Positions 51,563-62,859 of a stretch of 64,000 bases of DNA are shown piece by piece. Source of the stretch: Corynebacterium sp. CNCTC7651 (GTDB taxonomy: Bacteria > Actinomycetota > Actinomycetes > Mycobacteriales > Mycobacteriaceae); assembly GCF_021496665.1 (NCBI RefSeq), contig NZ_CP071246.1, positions 1,178,001 to 1,242,000 of the forward strand, given 5' to 3'. Under the pieces are notes generated by a model that made no database searches, was not told the origin of the DNA, and saw only the letters and a list, made by a program, of their open reading frames with translations. Numbering within the stretch: the stretch's first letter is position 1; each line of letters opens with the position of its first letter. A program made the translations under genes and the position numbers.

Positions 51563-52166
51563 GCTCTTCCTCCGGCTTTTCGGGCTCGGGCTCGGCAGCG
51601 GCTGGCTCGCGAACGGCGGGCTCGGGGCTTTCGCTTGTCGACGCTTCCTCTTCGACCGGGAGGTCGCTCAAGGCGCCGTCGTCAAGCGGGAGCTCCTGCT
51701 CAGCTACAGGCTCAGCACCGGGTGCGTCCGGGGACTGGGCTTGGGTGATGCCGTCCAGCACAGCGTGGATGTACGGCGGAGCCTGGTTGCCGGAGTACTC
51801 CGTAGCCATCTCGAGCGCGTTCGCGATGGCGATGGCGGGCGGGACCTCCTCGTTGAACAGGATCTCCCAGGTGGCCACGCGCAGGATCTGGCGATCGACG
51901 GCCGGAAGGCGGTGCAGTTCCCAATCCTGGTTCAGGAACGGCTCCAGCGCGTCATCCAAATCGTCAAGCTTCTCCGCGGCGCCGCACACGATGTCGCGCG
52001 TGTAGGCGGCGATGGGAGCCACGGCGTTCTGCGGGTCGGCGGAGAGCTGCTCGCGGTCCTCGAGGATCGAAACCGGGTCGATGTCGCGGGTCTCAGCCTC
52101 GAAGAGAATGTCTACTGCACGGCGGCGCGCACGGTAGCGGGCGCCGTGACGCTTGTAGTCAGGCAT
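51555..52166 (-). CDS. nusB: Transcription antitermination factor NusB
   Basis: A 203-residue NusB, the RNA-binding partner of NusE in rRNA antitermination. The fold core is residues 1-145: [20 protein letters not shown] at the N-terminus, [18 protein letters not shown] (about 84-101) and [16 protein letters not shown]. The last 55 residues are an acidic Glu/Pro/Ala tail that normal NusB lacks. Start ATG follows the efp stop by 9 bp. Confidence 0.95.
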   Translation of the reverse strand: MPDYKRHGARYRARRRAVDILFEAETRDIDPVSILEDREQLSADPQNAVAPIAAYTRDIVCGAAEKLDDLDDALEPFLNQDWELHRLPAVDRQILRVATWEILFNEEVPPAIAIANALEMATEYSGNQAPPYIHAVLDGITQAQSPDAPGAEPVAEQELPLDDGALSDLPVEEEASTSESPEPAVREPAAAEPEPEKPEEERA

Positions 52167-52175
52167 GTCCGCGGC

Positions 52176-52739
52176 TTAGTTGTTCACGCGGGAGAGGTAC
52201 TCGCCCGTGCGGGTGTCCACCTTGACCACGTTGCCGGTCTCCAGGAACAGCGGCACCTGGATCTCGGCGCCAGTCTCCAAGGTGGCCGGCTTGGTGCCGC
52301 CGGTGGAGCGGTCGCCCTGCAGGCCAGGCTCGGTGTGCTCGATGCGCAGGTCAACGGAGATCGGCAGCTCGCCGAATAGCGCTTCACCCTCGTGGAAAGA
52401 AACCTGGACGCGCATGTTCTCCAGCAGGAAGCGGCCAGCATCGCCGAACGCTTCCGGGGAGAGCTCGTACTGTTCGAAGGTCTTGTCGTCCATCACAACA
52501 AAGTTGGAGCCGTCGTTGTACAGGTAGGTCATGTCGCGGCGGTCCACCGTCGCGGTCTCCACCTTCACGCCTGCGTTCCAGGTCTTGTCCACGGTCTTGC
52601 CGGAGACGACATCCTTCAGCTTGGTGCGGACGAATGCGGGGCCCTTGCCCGGCTTGACGTGCTGGAACTCGACGATCTGCTGGAGCTTGCCGTCGACCTT
52701 AAGCACCAGGCCATTCTTGAAGTCTGCGGTGGTTGCCAC
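52176..52739 (-). CDS. efp: Elongation factor P
   Basis: A 187-residue EF-P that relieves ribosome stalling at proline runs. Domain I has the modification-site loop [18 protein letters not shown] (about 28-45), with Lys at the loop tip; domains II and III follow with the C-terminal TRTGEYLSR. The neighbour pepQ lies just upstream in transcription order. Confidence 0.97.
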   Translation of the reverse strand: MATTADFKNGLVLKVDGKLQQIVEFQHVKPGKGPAFVRTKLKDVVSGKTVDKTWNAGVKVETATVDRRDMTYLYNDGSNFVVMDDKTFEQYELSPEAFGDAGRFLLENMRVQVSFHEGEALFGELPISVDLRIEHTEPGLQGDRSTGGTKPATLETGAEIQVPLFLETGNVVKVDTRTGEYLSRVNN

Positions 52740-52783
52740 GGAATTATCCTTCCCCTACTGGACAGCGATCAAACACCGCAATG

Positions 52784-53875
52784 CTACAGCACGATCAATT
52801 CCTTGGGGTACTGGGTGATAATGCGTGGCGCGCCGGCAGTGATGAACAACGTGTCCTCGATGCGCACGCCGCCCTTGCCGGGGACGTAAATGCCGGGCTC
52901 GATGGTCAGCGTCATGTTCTCGCGCAGTTCACCCGTGCCGTGGACGGAAGCGCTCGGGGCCTCGTGCACATCCAGGCCAACGCCGTGGCCGGTGGAGTGC
53001 ACGAAGTACTCGCCGTAGCCGGCCTCGGTGATCACGTTGCGGCACGCCGCGTCCACGTCCACCAGCGAGGTGCCCACCGTGGATGCCTTCACCCCGGCGA
53101 GCTGTGCCGCGAGGGTGACCTCGTAGATTTCGCGCAGGAACGCATCGGGCTCGCCCATGGCGAACGTGCGGGTCATGTCGGAGTTGAAGCCGAGGCGGTG
53201 CATGCCGAAGTCAATAGTCACCAGGTCGCCCTGCGCCAGCTCGCGGTCGCCGGCGGCGTGGTGCGGCATTGCGGAGTTCGGGCCGGAGGCGACGATGGTG
53301 TCAAAGCTGGGGCGCTCCGCACCCAGCTTGCGCATGCGGAACTCCAGGTCCGCGGCGATGTCGCGCTCGGTGCGGCCGGCGCGGACGCCGCCGTCGTCGA
53401 TAAGCTCAGAAAGCGCCTGGGTAGCAAGCTCCGCCGCCTCGGCGAGGCGGGTGAGCTCCAAGTTGTCCTTGGTAATGCGGATGTCCTCGATTACCCCGGT
53501 GACGGGAACGAGGGTGACGCCCTCTGGGCAGGCCTCGCGCAGCTTCTCCAGCTGGGAAACGGAGACGTAATCCGCCTCGAAGCCGACGCGGCGGCCCTCT
53601 TTGACCTCGCCGATCAGCTCCTGGGCAAGGTGGCGGCCGATGTGTGCCGGAATGTCCGGCACCTCGCTGGCGATCTGGGTGGTGTAGCGGCCGTCGGTCG
53701 CGATCTTTGCCGTGCGGTCCTTGGACACCAGCAGTGCGGCATTGGAGCCGGTGAAGCCGGAGAAATAGCGTACGTGGGTGACGCGGGTGACCAGCATGTC
53801 GTCGATACGCTTGGCGGCGAGCTCGGACGCAAGCTTGCGGCGGCGGTCCTCAAAACGAGTATCTGCAAGTCCCAT
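52784..53875 (-). CDS. pepQ: Xaa-Pro aminopeptidase / prolidase family metallopeptidase
   Basis: A 363-residue M24 peptidase that cleaves at proline bonds. The pita-bread domain keeps the metal ligands: DFGMHRLGFNSDMTR (about 227-241, two Asp), STGHGVGLDVHEAP (about 294-307, His) and EPGIYVPGKGGVRIED (about 325-340, two Glu). ATG at 53875 is used; in-frame residues from 53911 lie in the spacer. It sits between aroQ and efp, the usual order in corynebacteria. Confidence 0.93.
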   Translation of the reverse strand: MGLADTRFEDRRRKLASELAAKRIDDMLVTRVTHVRYFSGFTGSNAALLVSKDRTAKIATDGRYTTQIASEVPDIPAHIGRHLAQELIGEVKEGRRVGFEADYVSVSQLEKLREACPEGVTLVPVTGVIEDIRITKDNLELTRLAEAAELATQALSELIDDGGVRAGRTERDIAADLEFRMRKLGAERPSFDTIVASGPNSAMPHHAAGDRELAQGDLVTIDFGMHRLGFNSDMTRTFAMGEPDAFLREIYEVTLAAQLAGVKASTVGTSLVDVDAACRNVITEAGYGEYFVHSTGHGVGLDVHEAPSASVHGTGELRENMTLTIEPGIYVPGKGGVRIEDTLFITAGAPRIITQYPKELIVL

Positions 53876-53891
53876 GGTTTCCTCCTGGGGT

Positions 53892-54329
53892 CTAATTAGC
53901 CGTGCGGACAATGTGCTCCAAGGCTAGCCGGTAGCCGTCCACGCCGAGGCCGGCGATCACCCCGCGCGCGATCGGCGAAAGGTAGGAATGTTGGCGGAAC
54001 GGCTCGCGCGCGTGCACGTTGGAAATGTGCACCTCAATAAACCCAGCGCCGTCAGCCACTTCAGCCAGCGCATCCCGCAGCGCAACCGACGTGTGCGTGA
54101 ACCCGCCGGGGTTGATAATCACCGGCCAGCCGTTGTCCGCGGCCTCGTGCACCCACTCGATCAGCTCGCCCTCGTGGTTCGACTGCTTGCACACCACGTC
54201 CGCGCCCAGCTCTTCCGCGCGCTGGAGCAATTGCTTTTCGACGTCCGCTAAAGTTGTCCCCCCGTAAATTTCGGGCTGGCGCTTGCCCAGGCGATTCAGG
54301 TTGGGGCCGTTGAGCACAAGGATGGTCAT
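53892..54329 (-). CDS. aroQ: 3-dehydroquinate dehydratase, type II
   Basis: A 145-residue type II dehydroquinase (called aroD in C. glutamicum), the third shikimate-pathway step. Motifs: [19 protein letters not shown] (about 4-22, with catalytic Tyr), [12 protein letters not shown] (about 51-62), [16 protein letters not shown] (about 76-91) and [20 protein letters not shown] (about 99-118). It follows aroB by 5 bp. Confidence 0.96.
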   Translation of the reverse strand: MTILVLNGPNLNRLGKRQPEIYGGTTLADVEKQLLQRAEELGADVVCKQSNHEGELIEWVHEAADNGWPVIINPGGFTHTSVALRDALAEVADGAGFIEVHISNVHAREPFRQHSYLSPIARGVIAGLGVDGYRLALEHIVRTAN

Positions 54330-54334
54330 GGCGC

Positions 54335-55387
54335 TTACTCCGAGATCTTCTCGTACGCGGCGCGCATCTCTTCCATGGTCGCGTCCTCTAGACGGGTGCA
54401 GGAGCCCAGCCCGTCGAGCACGACAAAGCGGATGCGGCCGTCGCGGTTCTTCTTGTCGTGGGTCATCGCCTCGTAGAGCTCGTCGAACGCGCCGGCTTCG
54501 TAGCGCGACGGCAGGCCCACCAAATCGAGGATCACTTGGTGGAGGGCGAGCAAGGAGTCGTCGATAAGCTGGCGCTGGTGCGCAAGGTGCGCGGCGAACA
54601 TCATGCCCACGCCCACCGCGTTGCCGTGGCGCCAGGTGTAGTCCTCGCGGCGCTCGATGGCGTGGCCCAGGGTGTGGCCGTAGTTGAGGAGCTCGCGCAG
54701 GCCGGCCTCCTTCAGGTCCTCGCTGACCACGCGGGCCTTCACCGCCACGGAGCGTTCGACGAGCTCTTCCCAGTGCTTCTCCGCGCCTGCGCGGTAGAGG
54801 TCCAGGATGGCCGGGTCCGCGATGAAGCCGGTCTTCACCAGCTCGGCGGAGCCGGAAACGATCTCCTCCTCCGGCAGGGTGTAGATGCGCTCCAGGTCAA
54901 TGAACACCGCGTTCGGCTCGTGGAACGCGCCCACAAGGTTCTTGCCGGCCGCGGTGTTGATACCGGTCTTGCCGCCCACGGCAGCGTCCACCATTGCCAA
55001 CAGAGTCGTGGGCACGTGCACCACCTTGATGCCGCGCATCCAGGCGCTGGCCACAAAGCCGGCGAGGTCCGTCACCGCGCCGCCGCCAAGGCCGACCACG
55101 GCGTCTTGGCGGGAAAAGCCGGCTGCGCCGAGGGCGTCCCAAAGCTGCCCGGCGACCTCGAGTGTCTTGCCGTCTTCCGCGTCCGGCACCGGCATAAGGT
55201 GCGGCTCAATGCCCACGGCCTCCAGGTCGGAGCCGATGTTGCGGGCGATGGCGCGCAGCGGCTGCTGGTGGACGATGGCAACCTTGCGGGCCCCGGAGGC
55301 CTTGAGGTGTGCCGCAGTATCTGCGGTCGTGTCAAAGCCGATGTGAATTGTGTACGGGTTCGGGCCCGTCACCTCAATAGCAGCCAT
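54335..55387 (-). CDS. aroB: 3-dehydroquinate synthase
   Basis: A 350-residue NAD- and metal-dependent enzyme forming dehydroquinate from [22 protein letters not shown] (about 96-113), [18 protein letters not shown] (about 127-144), the metal-binding region [15 protein letters not shown] (about 232-246) and HGNAVGVGM are visible. It follows aroK by 22 bp and precedes aroQ. Confidence 0.97.
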   Translation of the reverse strand: MAAIEVTGPNPYTIHIGFDTTADTAAHLKASGARKVAIVHQQPLRAIARNIGSDLEAVGIEPHLMPVPDAEDGKTLEVAGQLWDALGAAGFSRQDAVVGLGGGAVTDLAGFVASAWMRGIKVVHVPTTLLAMVDAAVGGKTGINTAAGKNLVGAFHEPNAVFIDLERIYTLPEEEIVSGSAELVKTGFIADPAILDLYRAGAEKHWEELVERSVAVKARVVSEDLKEAGLRELLNYGHTLGHAIERREDYTWRHGNAVGVGMMFAAHLAHQRQLIDDSLLALHQVILDLVGLPSRYEAGAFDELYEAMTHDKKNRDGRIRFVVLDGLGSCTRLEDATMEEMRAAYEKISE

Positions 55388-55409
55388 GTTCAGTGCCCTT
55401 TTCCCTCGG

Positions 55410-55934
55410 CTATTCAGAATCGATGAAGCTCAGTACCTCTGCCACCACGCGCTGCGGCGGGCGCGAATCGGTGCGCACGCGGTGGTCCGCCACCTCGCGG
55501 TAGAACGGCTCGCGCGCCGTGAGCAGATCGCGGTAGTGCTGCGCGGGATCTTTCGCGTTCAGTACCGGGCGGGAAGTATCGCCGGCGGTGCGGCGGATGC
55601 CCTCCTCCGCGGTCACGTCGATCCACACCACCGGGTGGCGCTGCAGCAGGGTGCGCGTGGACTCCGTCAGCACCGCGCCGCCGCCCAGGCTGACCACGCC
55701 GCCGGTCGCTAACGCGCGGGCCACGTAGCCCGCCTCAATCTCGCGGAAGCGCGGCTCCCCTACCTGGGAAAACAGCTCGCCGCACTTGATGCCCTCACCC
55801 TGCTCCAGGAGCGCATCCGAGTCGACGAACGGCAAGTTCAACGCGCTGGCCAGGCGGCGGCCGATGGTGGACTTACCCGCGCCCGGCGGGCCAACCAGCA
55901 CCACGCGGGGCGAAGAATTCACCATCTCATTCAT
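55410..55934 (-). CDS. aroK: Shikimate kinase
   Basis: A 174-residue kinase phosphorylating shikimate. The P-loop is [15 protein letters not shown] (about 15-29), followed by VDSDALLEQ (about 37-45), [12 protein letters not shown] and the GGGAVL motif (about 83-88). ATG at 55934 overlaps the aroC stop region by 8 bases; a nearer ATG at 55925 is possible. Confidence 0.95.
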   Translation of the reverse strand: MNEMVNSSPRVVLVGPPGAGKSTIGRRLASALNLPFVDSDALLEQGEGIKCGELFSQVGEPRFREIEAGYVARALATGGVVSLGGGAVLTESTRTLLQRHPVVWIDVTAEEGIRRTAGDTSRPVLNAKDPAQHYRDLLTAREPFYREVADHRVRTDSRPPQRVVAEVLSFIDSE

Positions 55935-57147
55935 CGGCCTCACCCCCGAAGGCAAGACGCTCCTCCACATACGCCTGATACGACGCAATGTTGCGCTTCA
56001 CCTCTGCAAGACTATCGCCGCCGAACTTCTCCAGCACGGCGCGCGCCAGCACCAGCGCCACCATTGCCTCCGCAACCACGCCGCCGGCCGGCACGGCGCA
56101 GACGTCAGAGCGCTGGTGGATGCCGCTGGCGGCCTCGCCGGTGGCCATATCCACTGTCTTCAGCGCGCGCGGCACGGTGGAAATCGGCTTCATGGCCGCG
56201 CGCACACGCAGCTGCTCGCCGTTGGTCATGCCGCCCTCCAATCCGCCCGCGCGGTTAGTCAGGCGGCGAACAGTGCCGTCCTCGCGCACCATCTCGTCGT
56301 GCGCCTGGGAGCCGCGGCGGCGGGCCTCCTCGAATCCGTCGCCAATCTCCACGCCCTTGACGGACTGAATGCCCATCAGCGCGGCCGCAAGCTGCGCGTC
56401 CAGGCGGTGCTCGCCCGAGATGTGGGAGCCGAGACCGATCGGCAGGCCATCCACAATTACCTCAACAATGCCTCCGAGCGTGTCGCCGTCCTTCTTCGCC
56501 GCCTCGATGCAGGACACCATGTCCGCCTCAGCGTCCTTGTGGTAGGCGCGCACCGGCGAGGCATCAATCGCGTCGATATCCGCGAAGCTCGGCGCATCGC
56601 CCTCATGCGGCGTGGACTCCCCGATGCTCACCACGTGGGAGAACACCTCCACACCCAGCGCCTCCCGGAGGAAGGCGCGGGCTACGGTCGCCGCCGCGAC
56701 GCGGGCTGCAGTTTCGCGTGCCGACGATCGCTCCAACACCGGCCGCGCCGAATCAAAGCCGTACTTCACCATGCCCGCGAAATCCGCGTGGCCGGGGCGC
56801 GGGCGGGTGAGGCTGGCGCCACGGCCGGATGCCATCGCCTTGGCTACCTCTTCGTCCTCCAGGTCCAGCGGTTCCGGGGACATGATGGTGGTCCACTTCG
56901 GCCACTCCGTGTTGCCGATCATGATGGCGATCGGGCTGCCGATGGTCTCCCCGTGCACCAGGCCGGAAAGCAACGTGAGCTCGTCTTGCTCGAACTTCAT
57001 GCGCGCACCGCGGCCGTAGCCCAGGCGGCGGCGTGCAAGCTGGTGGGCGATCTCTTCTTTGGTCACCGGCACCCCGGCCGGCATATTCTCCACAAGCGCA
57101 ATCAGCGCCTGCCCATGGGATTCCCCAGACGTGGTCCAACGCAGCAT
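55927..57147 (-). CDS. aroC: Chorismate synthase
   Basis: A 406-residue FMN-dependent enzyme releasing phosphate from EPSP to give chorismate. N-terminal [19 protein letters not shown] (about 5-23) and the basic [13 protein letters not shown] (about 45-57) are the first signatures; [18 protein letters not shown] (about 108-125) and the C-terminal [15 protein letters not shown] close the site. In this cluster it lies upstream of aroK, aroB and aroQ. Confidence 0.97.
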   Translation of the reverse strand: MLRWTTSGESHGQALIALVENMPAGVPVTKEEIAHQLARRRLGYGRGARMKFEQDELTLLSGLVHGETIGSPIAIMIGNTEWPKWTTIMSPEPLDLEDEEVAKAMASGRGASLTRPRPGHADFAGMVKYGFDSARPVLERSSARETAARVAAATVARAFLREALGVEVFSHVVSIGESTPHEGDAPSFADIDAIDASPVRAYHKDAEADMVSCIEAAKKDGDTLGGIVEVIVDGLPIGLGSHISGEHRLDAQLAAALMGIQSVKGVEIGDGFEEARRRGSQAHDEMVREDGTVRRLTNRAGGLEGGMTNGEQLRVRAAMKPISTVPRALKTVDMATGEAASGIHQRSDVCAVPAGGVVAEAMVALVLARAVLEKFGGDSLAEVKRNIASYQAYVEERLAFGGEADE

Positions 57148-57177
57148 GGCGACATTGTCTCACACGCCGCGCGCGTG

Positions 57178-57576
57178 TTAGACGGGAACTCCCGCAACGG
57201 CTACCACCGTCCACGTTGCCACCAGCATCGCCGGCCCGTGCGGCACGGTCTGCCTCCGCATGGCCACCCCCGCCAGCACACTGAGCAGGCTAGATAGCAT
57301 CACCGCCAGCAACATGCCGGCCATCCCGGCGCACCATGCCGCGGCGATGCCGAGCGGCACCGCGAGCTTGATGTCTCCCCCGCCGATCCCAGTCCCGTGC
57401 ACGAGATACGCCGTGGGCCACACAAGCCCCATCAGCGCCCACGGCTGGTCCACGCACATCGCCAACGCCGGAATGAACGCGGGCAGCGTGAGAAAGTCCG
57501 GGAGGCGGTTAAAACGAACGTCGAAAAGCATAAGCCCCGCGCTCCAGACAAGCGCGAGGATCCCCCACATCCCCAT
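57178..57576 (-). CDS. Small prepilin peptidase (A24, TadV/CpaA-like)
   Basis: A 132-residue membrane protein of about five segments carrying the aspartate protease motif GTGIGGGDIKLAVPLG (about 65-80, GxGD) and an earlier Asp in MLFDVRFNRLPD (about 16-27). These match the minimal type IV prepilin peptidases that lack the N-terminal methylase domain. ATG at 57576; a longer in-frame ORF to 57831 is mostly aroE in another frame. No pilin genes lie in the window, so its substrate is elsewhere. Confidence 0.8.
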   Translation of the reverse strand: MGMWGILALVWSAGLMLFDVRFNRLPDFLTLPAFIPALAMCVDQPWALMGLVWPTAYLVHGTGIGGGDIKLAVPLGIAAAWCAGMAGMLLAVMLSSLLSVLAGVAMRRQTVPHGPAMLVATWTVVAVAGVPV

Positions 57577-57604
57577 GCCCCGGCAGTGTAGGGCGAAATG
57601 GGGC

Positions 57605-58420
57605 TTATTGCTTGGCGACGAACGCCTGCAGCGCCGACCGCATCGCCCCCCGCGGGGCGGCGGTGCCGGTGAACTGCTCGAACTGCGAGTAGGACTGGCC
57701 CGCGAGCATGACCAGGCCGCCCACCGTGGGGTGGCCGTTGGAGGCGGCGCGGATGGCCAGCTTGGTGGGCCAGGGGTTGTAGATGACATCCAGCAGCGGC
57801 GCGTGCGCGATGTCGTTGACATGGGGCTCAACGGCCTGCGGGGGGACGGTGGAAATCACCACGTCGGCGGCCATGGTGGCCTCCTCGATTGGCCCGTCGA
57901 AGTCGATAAAAGCCACGTCCATGCCCTCGGTGAGCGGGGCGATCTCTGCGGAGCGGTCGCTGCGGTTAATCACCGTGACGTGCGTGGTACCGAGCTCCCG
58001 CAGCGCCCACAGCGCTGGACGCGCGGTGCCGCCCGCGCCGACTACCACGGCGCGGTTGATTGGCGCGCCGCGGAGCAGCTCATCGAGCGCGGCGAGGATG
58101 CCCTCACAGTCCGTGTTGTCCGCGCGCCAACCCTGCGCAGTGCGGACCAGCGTGTTCGCAGAGCCGATGGCGCGGGCGCGATCTGTCACCTCATTCGCGA
58201 ATTGGAGTGCGGCGAATTTGGCGGGCATGGTGACGGAGAACCCGCGGTACTCCTCCCCCGCGTCGCCAACGATACGCGGCAGGTCCTCCGCCGTGCACTC
58301 GATGCGGGTGTACTCCCATCCAGCCAGCCCAGCGGCTTCGTAGCCGGCGGTGTGGAGGATGGGTGAGAGGGAGTGCTTGATAGGCGAGCCGAGGACCGCG
58401 GCCCGGTGCGTGATGGTCAT
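57605..58420 (-). CDS. aroE: Shikimate dehydrogenase
   Basis: A 271-residue NADP(H) or NAD(H)-dependent reductase of dehydroshikimate. Substrate site: LGSPIKHSLSPILH (about 10-23) and GFSVTMPAKFAAL (about 59-71, catalytic Lys); NTLVRTAQGWRADNTDCEG (about 88-106). Cofactor site: VVGAGGTARPALWAL (about 125-139). In this order it lies upstream of the prepilin peptidase and aroC and downstream of mltG. Confidence 0.95.
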   Translation of the reverse strand: MTITHRAAVLGSPIKHSLSPILHTAGYEAAGLAGWEYTRIECTAEDLPRIVGDAGEEYRGFSVTMPAKFAALQFANEVTDRARAIGSANTLVRTAQGWRADNTDCEGILAALDELLRGAPINRAVVVGAGGTARPALWALRELGTTHVTVINRSDRSAEIAPLTEGMDVAFIDFDGPIEEATMAADVVISTVPPQAVEPHVNDIAHAPLLDVIYNPWPTKLAIRAASNGHPTVGGLVMLAGQSYSQFEQFTGTAAPRGAMRSALQAFVAKQ

Positions 58421-58432
58421 GGCTGCGATTGC

Positions 58433-59575
58433 CTAGCGTTGGGAGTCGAGCACGCCGGAGTTGATGGCGCGCTGGGTGTCGTTCAAGTGCTGTTCAAACG
58501 TCTCGTTGAACACCGTCGTGCCGTCCTTGTCCACGGTGACAAAGAACAGCCAGTTGCCGTCCGCAGGGTTCTCCATCGCCTCGATCGCTTCGATGGACGG
58601 GGACGAAATCGGGGTCTGCGGCAAGCCGTCCATGGCGTACGTGTTCCACGGGGTGACGCGCTGGCGGTCCGCATCCGTGGTGGCAACCTCGACGCTGGGC
58701 AGGCCGTAGTTCACGGTGGAGTCGAACTCCAGGCGCATCGGTGCTGCCAGACGGTTCAGGATCACGCGGGCGACCTTGTCAAACTCGCCGGCCGGCGCTT
58801 CGCGCTCCACCAGGGATGCAGCAACCAGCAGCTCGTAGGGGCTCAAGCCCACGTTCTTCGCGCGGTCCACAATCCCCGTGTCCTCGTACTGCTTCGCGGA
58901 GCGGGTGATCAGGTCGGTGAGAATTTCCTCCGCGGAGGCACCCGGGTCAATGATGTACTCGCCCGGAGCGATCAGGCCCTCTAGGCGCTTCGCGTCACCC
59001 TTGCGCGCCTCAACCACGTCCAGCGCCCACGCCGGGACACCCAGCGCGCTGGCATCCGCGTTCGCCGCCACCTTGTTCAGCTTCTCAATATCCACGCAAT
59101 CGGTGTTATTGCCGTGGCAGGTCACGTCCTGGATCATGCTGAGGATGCCCAGGCGGGTCTGGCCGCCAAGCACGTTCACGTCCATGAGCGTGGCGCCGCC
59201 GTAGACCTGAAGCGGGGTGATCTTGTTCGCGGGATCGAGCAATGCATCCACCGCGGACGCGGCGCTCATCTCACCCTGCAAGCGGTAGAAGCCGGGGTGG
59301 ATGCTGTCCGCCTTCGGGTTGTTCGCCGCCGCGGTCTGGAATGCGCTGTTGGTCTTCACAATGCCGCGCTCCTCCAGCTCCGGGCCCAGCTGGGAGAGGG
59401 TGGAGCCTTCAGCGATCTCCACAATCTCCTCTTGGCCGTTGCCGGCGCCCTCAAAGTCGCCGGCCTCACCGTTGCGCGCGACGGCGATCCAGGCGATGAG
59501 CCCAATGATCACCAGGATCGAGGCCACGAGCACGGCAATGCTGCGGGTGCGCTGAGCGCTACGTCGGGTGGTCAC
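58433..59575 (-). CDS. mltG: Endolytic murein transglycosylase MltG (YceG-like)
   Basis: A 380-residue membrane-anchored protein that trims nascent peptidoglycan strands. A basic N-terminus (about 1-13) precedes a single membrane helix (about 14-33). The YceG domain shows LTRGL-like EGLIAPGEY (about 200-208), [12 protein letters not shown] (about 253-264, catalytic Glu region) and [22 protein letters not shown] at 59575 overlaps the ruvX stop (GTGA). Confidence 0.93.
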   Translation of the reverse strand: MTTRRSAQRTRSIAVLVASILVIIGLIAWIAVARNGEAGDFEGAGNGQEEIVEIAEGSTLSQLGPELEERGIVKTNSAFQTAAANNPKADSIHPGFYRLQGEMSAASAVDALLDPANKITPLQVYGGATLMDVNVLGGQTRLGILSMIQDVTCHGNNTDCVDIEKLNKVAANADASALGVPAWALDVVEARKGDAKRLEGLIAPGEYIIDPGASAEEILTDLITRSAKQYEDTGIVDRAKNVGLSPYELLVAASLVEREAPAGEFDKVARVILNRLAAPMRLEFDSTVNYGLPSVEVATTDADRQRVTPWNTYAMDGLPQTPISSPSIEAIEAMENPADGNWLFFVTVDKDGTTVFNETFEQHLNDTQRAINSGVLDSQR

Positions 59576-60066
59576 GATTCTTTCTCCTTGAGGTAGTGTG
59601 CGCGGGCGTCCAGCCAAGACTGGAGGATCTCTACCGCCGCCGCCTGATCAATAAATTTTCGGCCACGTTTCTCATTTGTGCCAGCCGAACGCATCGCGTT
59701 TGCTGCAACCACGGTGGTCAGCCGCTCGTCTGCCATCCGGACCGGCAGCCCGGTGCGGCGCTTGATGCGAAACGCAATTTCCTTCGCGTGCTTCACGCTC
59801 TTGGACCCGTTGCCCTGCAAGTCGCGCGGCAGCCCTACGACAACTTCGACGATGTCGTAGGTTTCGGCCAGCTCGACCAGCCGGTCGATGTCTTCGCCGT
59901 CGCGGTCCTTGAAGCCGGTGACGCGGTCGACGGTCTCGAGCGGGGTGGCCAAGCGCGCATCGCGGTCAGATACAGCCACCCCGATGCGAACCGTGCCCAC
60001 GTCTACGCCGAGGCGTCGGCCGGTGCCGGGGTCTTCCTCACCTGGGGTGTCTGGCTGAATCTGCAT
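59572..60066 (-). CDS. ruvX: Holliday junction resolvase-like nuclease YqgF (RuvX)
   Basis: A 164-residue RNase H-fold protein of the YqgF/RuvX family, implicated in pre-16S rRNA 5' end maturation and possibly recombination. The RNase H-type beginning [15 protein letters not shown] (about 20-34), [19 protein letters not shown] (about 77-95) and [13 protein letters not shown] (about 109-121) are the family marks. Start ATG after TAGGAG. Coupled to mltG downstream. Confidence 0.92.
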   Translation of the reverse strand: MQIQPDTPGEEDPGTGRRLGVDVGTVRIGVAVSDRDARLATPLETVDRVTGFKDRDGEDIDRLVELAETYDIVEVVVGLPRDLQGNGSKSVKHAKEIAFRIKRRTGLPVRMADERLTTVVAANAMRSAGTNEKRGRKFIDQAAAVEILQSWLDARAHYLKEKES

Positions 60067-60087
60067 GCGCGCTCCTACCTGGTTTCC

Positions 60088-60111
60088 GGCCCTAGTTCTA
60101 GGCCCTAGTTC
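60088..60111. repeat. 13-bp tandem duplication at the end of alaS
   Basis: GGCCCTAGTTC occurs at 60088-60098 and again at 60101-60111 (period 13). The second copy contains the alaS stop codon (TAG on the minus strand) and the first repeats it just after. It looks like a recent slippage or microduplication that gives two TAG triplets, the second out of frame. Confidence 0.6.
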
Positions 60112-62780
60112 CCGGCTTCAGCCAGATCGCGGCGCAGCGCTGCCAGGCCAGCGTCGATGCCAGCCGGGTTTGCGCCCGAGCCCTGCGCAAGATCCGGCTT
60201 GCCGCCGCCCTTGCCCTCCACGTGCTGGCCAAACGCCTTGACCAAGTCGCCGGACTTAACGCCAGCTTGCACTGCTTCCGGGGTTGCGGCGACCGCGTAT
60301 GCGGCCTTGCCGCCGTCGGCCGAGGCCAGCACGACGACTGCTGCGCGGCCGGTGAGCTTGCCGCGGACGTCGTTCGCCATCGTGCGCAGGTCACCCGTGT
60401 TCACGCCGTCCGGCAGGTGCACAGCTACGAGGGAGTAGTTACCGACGGACTCTGCCTTGGCGGCGAGCTCCGCGGTTTGGCCGAGCAGCTGCTGGCGGTG
60501 CAGGTTCTCGATCTCCTTCTCGGCAGCGCGGAGGCGCTCGGTCAGCTGGGCAATGCGCTCCGGAAGCTGGTCGGACGGGGTCTTCAGCTCCGTCGCCAAG
60601 CCGGAGGCGAGTGCCGCCTCCTTGGAGAAGTAGCGGAAGGACTCCATGCCGGAGTAGGCCTCGATGCGGCGCGCACCGGAGCCGACGGAGGACTCGCCCA
60701 GCACCGCCACCGGACCGATCTGGGAGGAGTGGGCCACGTGGGTGCCGCCGCAGAGCTCGATGGAGAACGGGCCGCCGATTTCCACCACGCGCACGCGGTC
60801 GCCGTAGTTCTCGCCGAAGAGCGCCATCGCGCCCATCGCCTTCGCCTCCTCCAGGGAGGTTTCGAGGGTGTTCACCGCGAAGTCCGCGTCCACCGCCTGG
60901 TTGGTGATGGTGGCGATCTCCTCCAGCTGCGCGTCCGTCAGCTGGTCGGTGTAGTTGAAGTCGAAGCGCAGGTAACCCGGTTTGTTCAAGGAACCAGCCT
61001 GGACCGCGGTGGGGCCGAGCACTTGGCGCAGCGCGGCGTGGATCAGGTGGGTTGCGGTGTGGGCTTGGCGCGCGCCGTGGCGCCAGGCCCCGTCTACCTC
61101 GGCGGTGACGGTGGAGCCGAGATCCAGGCCGCCGTTCTGCACGGTGGCCTTGTGGATCCAGAGCTTCTTGCCGATCTTCTGTACGTCGTTGACGTCCAGC
61201 ACCGTGTCGCCCATCACCAAACGACCGCGGTCCGCCATCTGGCCGCCGGCTTCGGCGTACATCGGGGTGACATCGAGGATGACCTCGACTTCATCGCCTG
61301 CGGCAACCTCGGTGACCTTCTCGCCGCCGCGGACCAGGCCGATCACGTTTGCGTCGTGGGTCAACTGGTCGTAGCCCACGAACTCGGTCGGGTACTCATC
61401 CACCCACTCGCGGTAGAGCGAATCGTCGCGGTTGCCCATCTTCTTGGCCTTGTTGTCCGCCTTCGCGCGGTCGCGCTGCTCCTGCATCGCGGCGTCGAAA
61501 GCGGCCATGTCCACCTCCAGGCCGGCCTCGCGGGCCATCTCCAGGGTGAGGTCGATTGGGAAGCCGTACGTATCGTGCAGCTCGAAAGCCTGGTCGCCGG
61601 TGATGATCGTGGCGCCGGTGGACTTCGCGCTGGCTGCAGCCTCGTCGAAGCGGTAGGTGCCGGACTCAAGGGTCTTGGAGAACGCGCGCTCCTCTGCCAG
61701 AGCGACGCGGAGGATGCGTTCGCGGTTCTCTGCGATTTCCGGGAAGGACGGTGTCATCGTGTCCATGATGGTGTTCATCAACGGCTCCATCACCTCGCCG
61801 GTTGCACCGAGCAGGCGGGCGGAGCGGATGATGCGGCGCAGCAGGCGGCGCAGGATGTAGCCGCGGCCCTCGTTGGACGGGGTCACGCCGTCCAAGATGA
61901 TCATCATCGAGGTGCGGGAGTGGTCTGCGATGACGCGGAAGCGGACATCGTCGGCCGGGTTGCCGGCGTCGTACTTCGTGCCGGTCAGCTCCGCGGCGAC
62001 GTCGATCACCGGGCGCAGCAGGTCGGTTTCGTACACGTTGTCCACGCCCTGGAGGATGCAGGCGACGCGCTCCACGCCCAGGCCGGTATCGATGTTCTTG
62101 TTCGGCAGCTCGCCGAGGATCTCGAATCCGCCCTTCTTGTCGCCCGCGCCGCGGATGGACTCCATGAAGACCAGGTTCCAGATCTCCATGTAGCGGTTAT
62201 CATCCGCGATGGGGCCGCCTTCCTTGCCGTACTCCGGGCCGCGGTCGTAGTAAATCTCGGAGCACGGGCCGCACGGGCCGGGCACACCCATGGACCAGAA
62301 GTTGTCCTCCATACCCATGCGCTGAATGCGCTCCGCCGGCACGCCGACCACGTTCTCCCAGATCGCGGCTGCCTCATCGTCCTCGAGGTACACCGTCACC
62401 CACAGGCGCTCCGGGTCAAGGCCAAAGCCGCCGTCTTCCACCGCACCGGTAAGAAGCGACCACGCGTGCTTGATCGCGCCCTCCTTGAAATACTGGCCGA
62501 AGGAGAAGTTGCCCGCCATCTGGAAGAACGTGTTGTGGCGGGTGGTAATGCCCACCTCTTCAATATCCAGCGTGCGCACGCACTTCTGGATGCTGGTGGC
62601 CGTGCCGTTTGCAAACGGCGGGGTCTGCTGGCCCAGGAAGTACGGCTTGAAGGGCACCATGCCGGCGTTGACAAACAGCAGCGTCGGATCATCCAGGATC
62701 AGCGAGGCACTGGGCACCTCGGTGTGCCCGGCCTGGACAAAGTGGTTGGTGAACCGCTCCCGGATCTCATGGGTTTGCAC
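60105..62780 (-). CDS. alaS: Alanyl-tRNA synthetase
   Basis: An 891-residue class II synthetase. The catalytic core (about 1-250) has [20 protein letters not shown] (about 19-38) and [19 protein letters not shown] (about 168-186). The editing domain keeps [11 protein letters not shown] (about 566-576) and CGGTHV (about 676-681), which clear mischarged Ser and Gly. The C-terminal oligomerisation domain ends LAEAGN. GTG start with AAAGGA about 9 bases upstream. No T-box leader is seen. Upstream neighbour is rarA. Confidence 0.97.
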   Translation of the reverse strand: MQTHEIRERFTNHFVQAGHTEVPSASLILDDPTLLFVNAGMVPFKPYFLGQQTPPFANGTATSIQKCVRTLDIEEVGITTRHNTFFQMAGNFSFGQYFKEGAIKHAWSLLTGAVEDGGFGLDPERLWVTVYLEDDEAAAIWENVVGVPAERIQRMGMEDNFWSMGVPGPCGPCSEIYYDRGPEYGKEGGPIADDNRYMEIWNLVFMESIRGAGDKKGGFEILGELPNKNIDTGLGVERVACILQGVDNVYETDLLRPVIDVAAELTGTKYDAGNPADDVRFRVIADHSRTSMMIILDGVTPSNEGRGYILRRLLRRIIRSARLLGATGEVMEPLMNTIMDTMTPSFPEIAENRERILRVALAEERAFSKTLESGTYRFDEAAASAKSTGATIITGDQAFELHDTYGFPIDLTLEMAREAGLEVDMAAFDAAMQEQRDRAKADNKAKKMGNRDDSLYREWVDEYPTEFVGYDQLTHDANVIGLVRGGEKVTEVAAGDEVEVILDVTPMYAEAGGQMADRGRLVMGDTVLDVNDVQKIGKKLWIHKATVQNGGLDLGSTVTAEVDGAWRHGARQAHTATHLIHAALRQVLGPTAVQAGSLNKPGYLRFDFNYTDQLTDAQLEEIATITNQAVDADFAVNTLETSLEEAKAMGAMALFGENYGDRVRVVEIGGPFSIELCGGTHVAHSSQIGPVAVLGESSVGSGARRIEAYSGMESFRYFSKEAALASGLATELKTPSDQLPERIAQLTERLRAAEKEIENLHRQQLLGQTAELAAKAESVGNYSLVAVHLPDGVNTGDLRTMANDVRGKLTGRAAVVVLASADGGKAAYAVAATPEAVQAGVKSGDLVKAFGQHVEGKGGGKPDLAQGSGANPAGIDAGLAALRRDLAEAGN

Positions 62781-62859
62781 GGTGGTGACATCCTTTCAAT
62801 GCTGGTCAATCCCGCACCACTTTACCCGCGCAATGCCGCAGCCTTTGCCGCCCCCGCCG

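Noticed and set aside
57178..57831. Prepilin peptidase starting at 57831 (217 codons)
   Set aside because: The extra 85 residues lie over aroE in another frame and are Ser/Pro/Arg-rich shadow sequence; the family N-terminus begins at 57576.
62781..62859. T-box or attenuator ahead of alaS
   Set aside because: The spacer is too short for a T-box and contains no T-run terminator or T-box core sequence.
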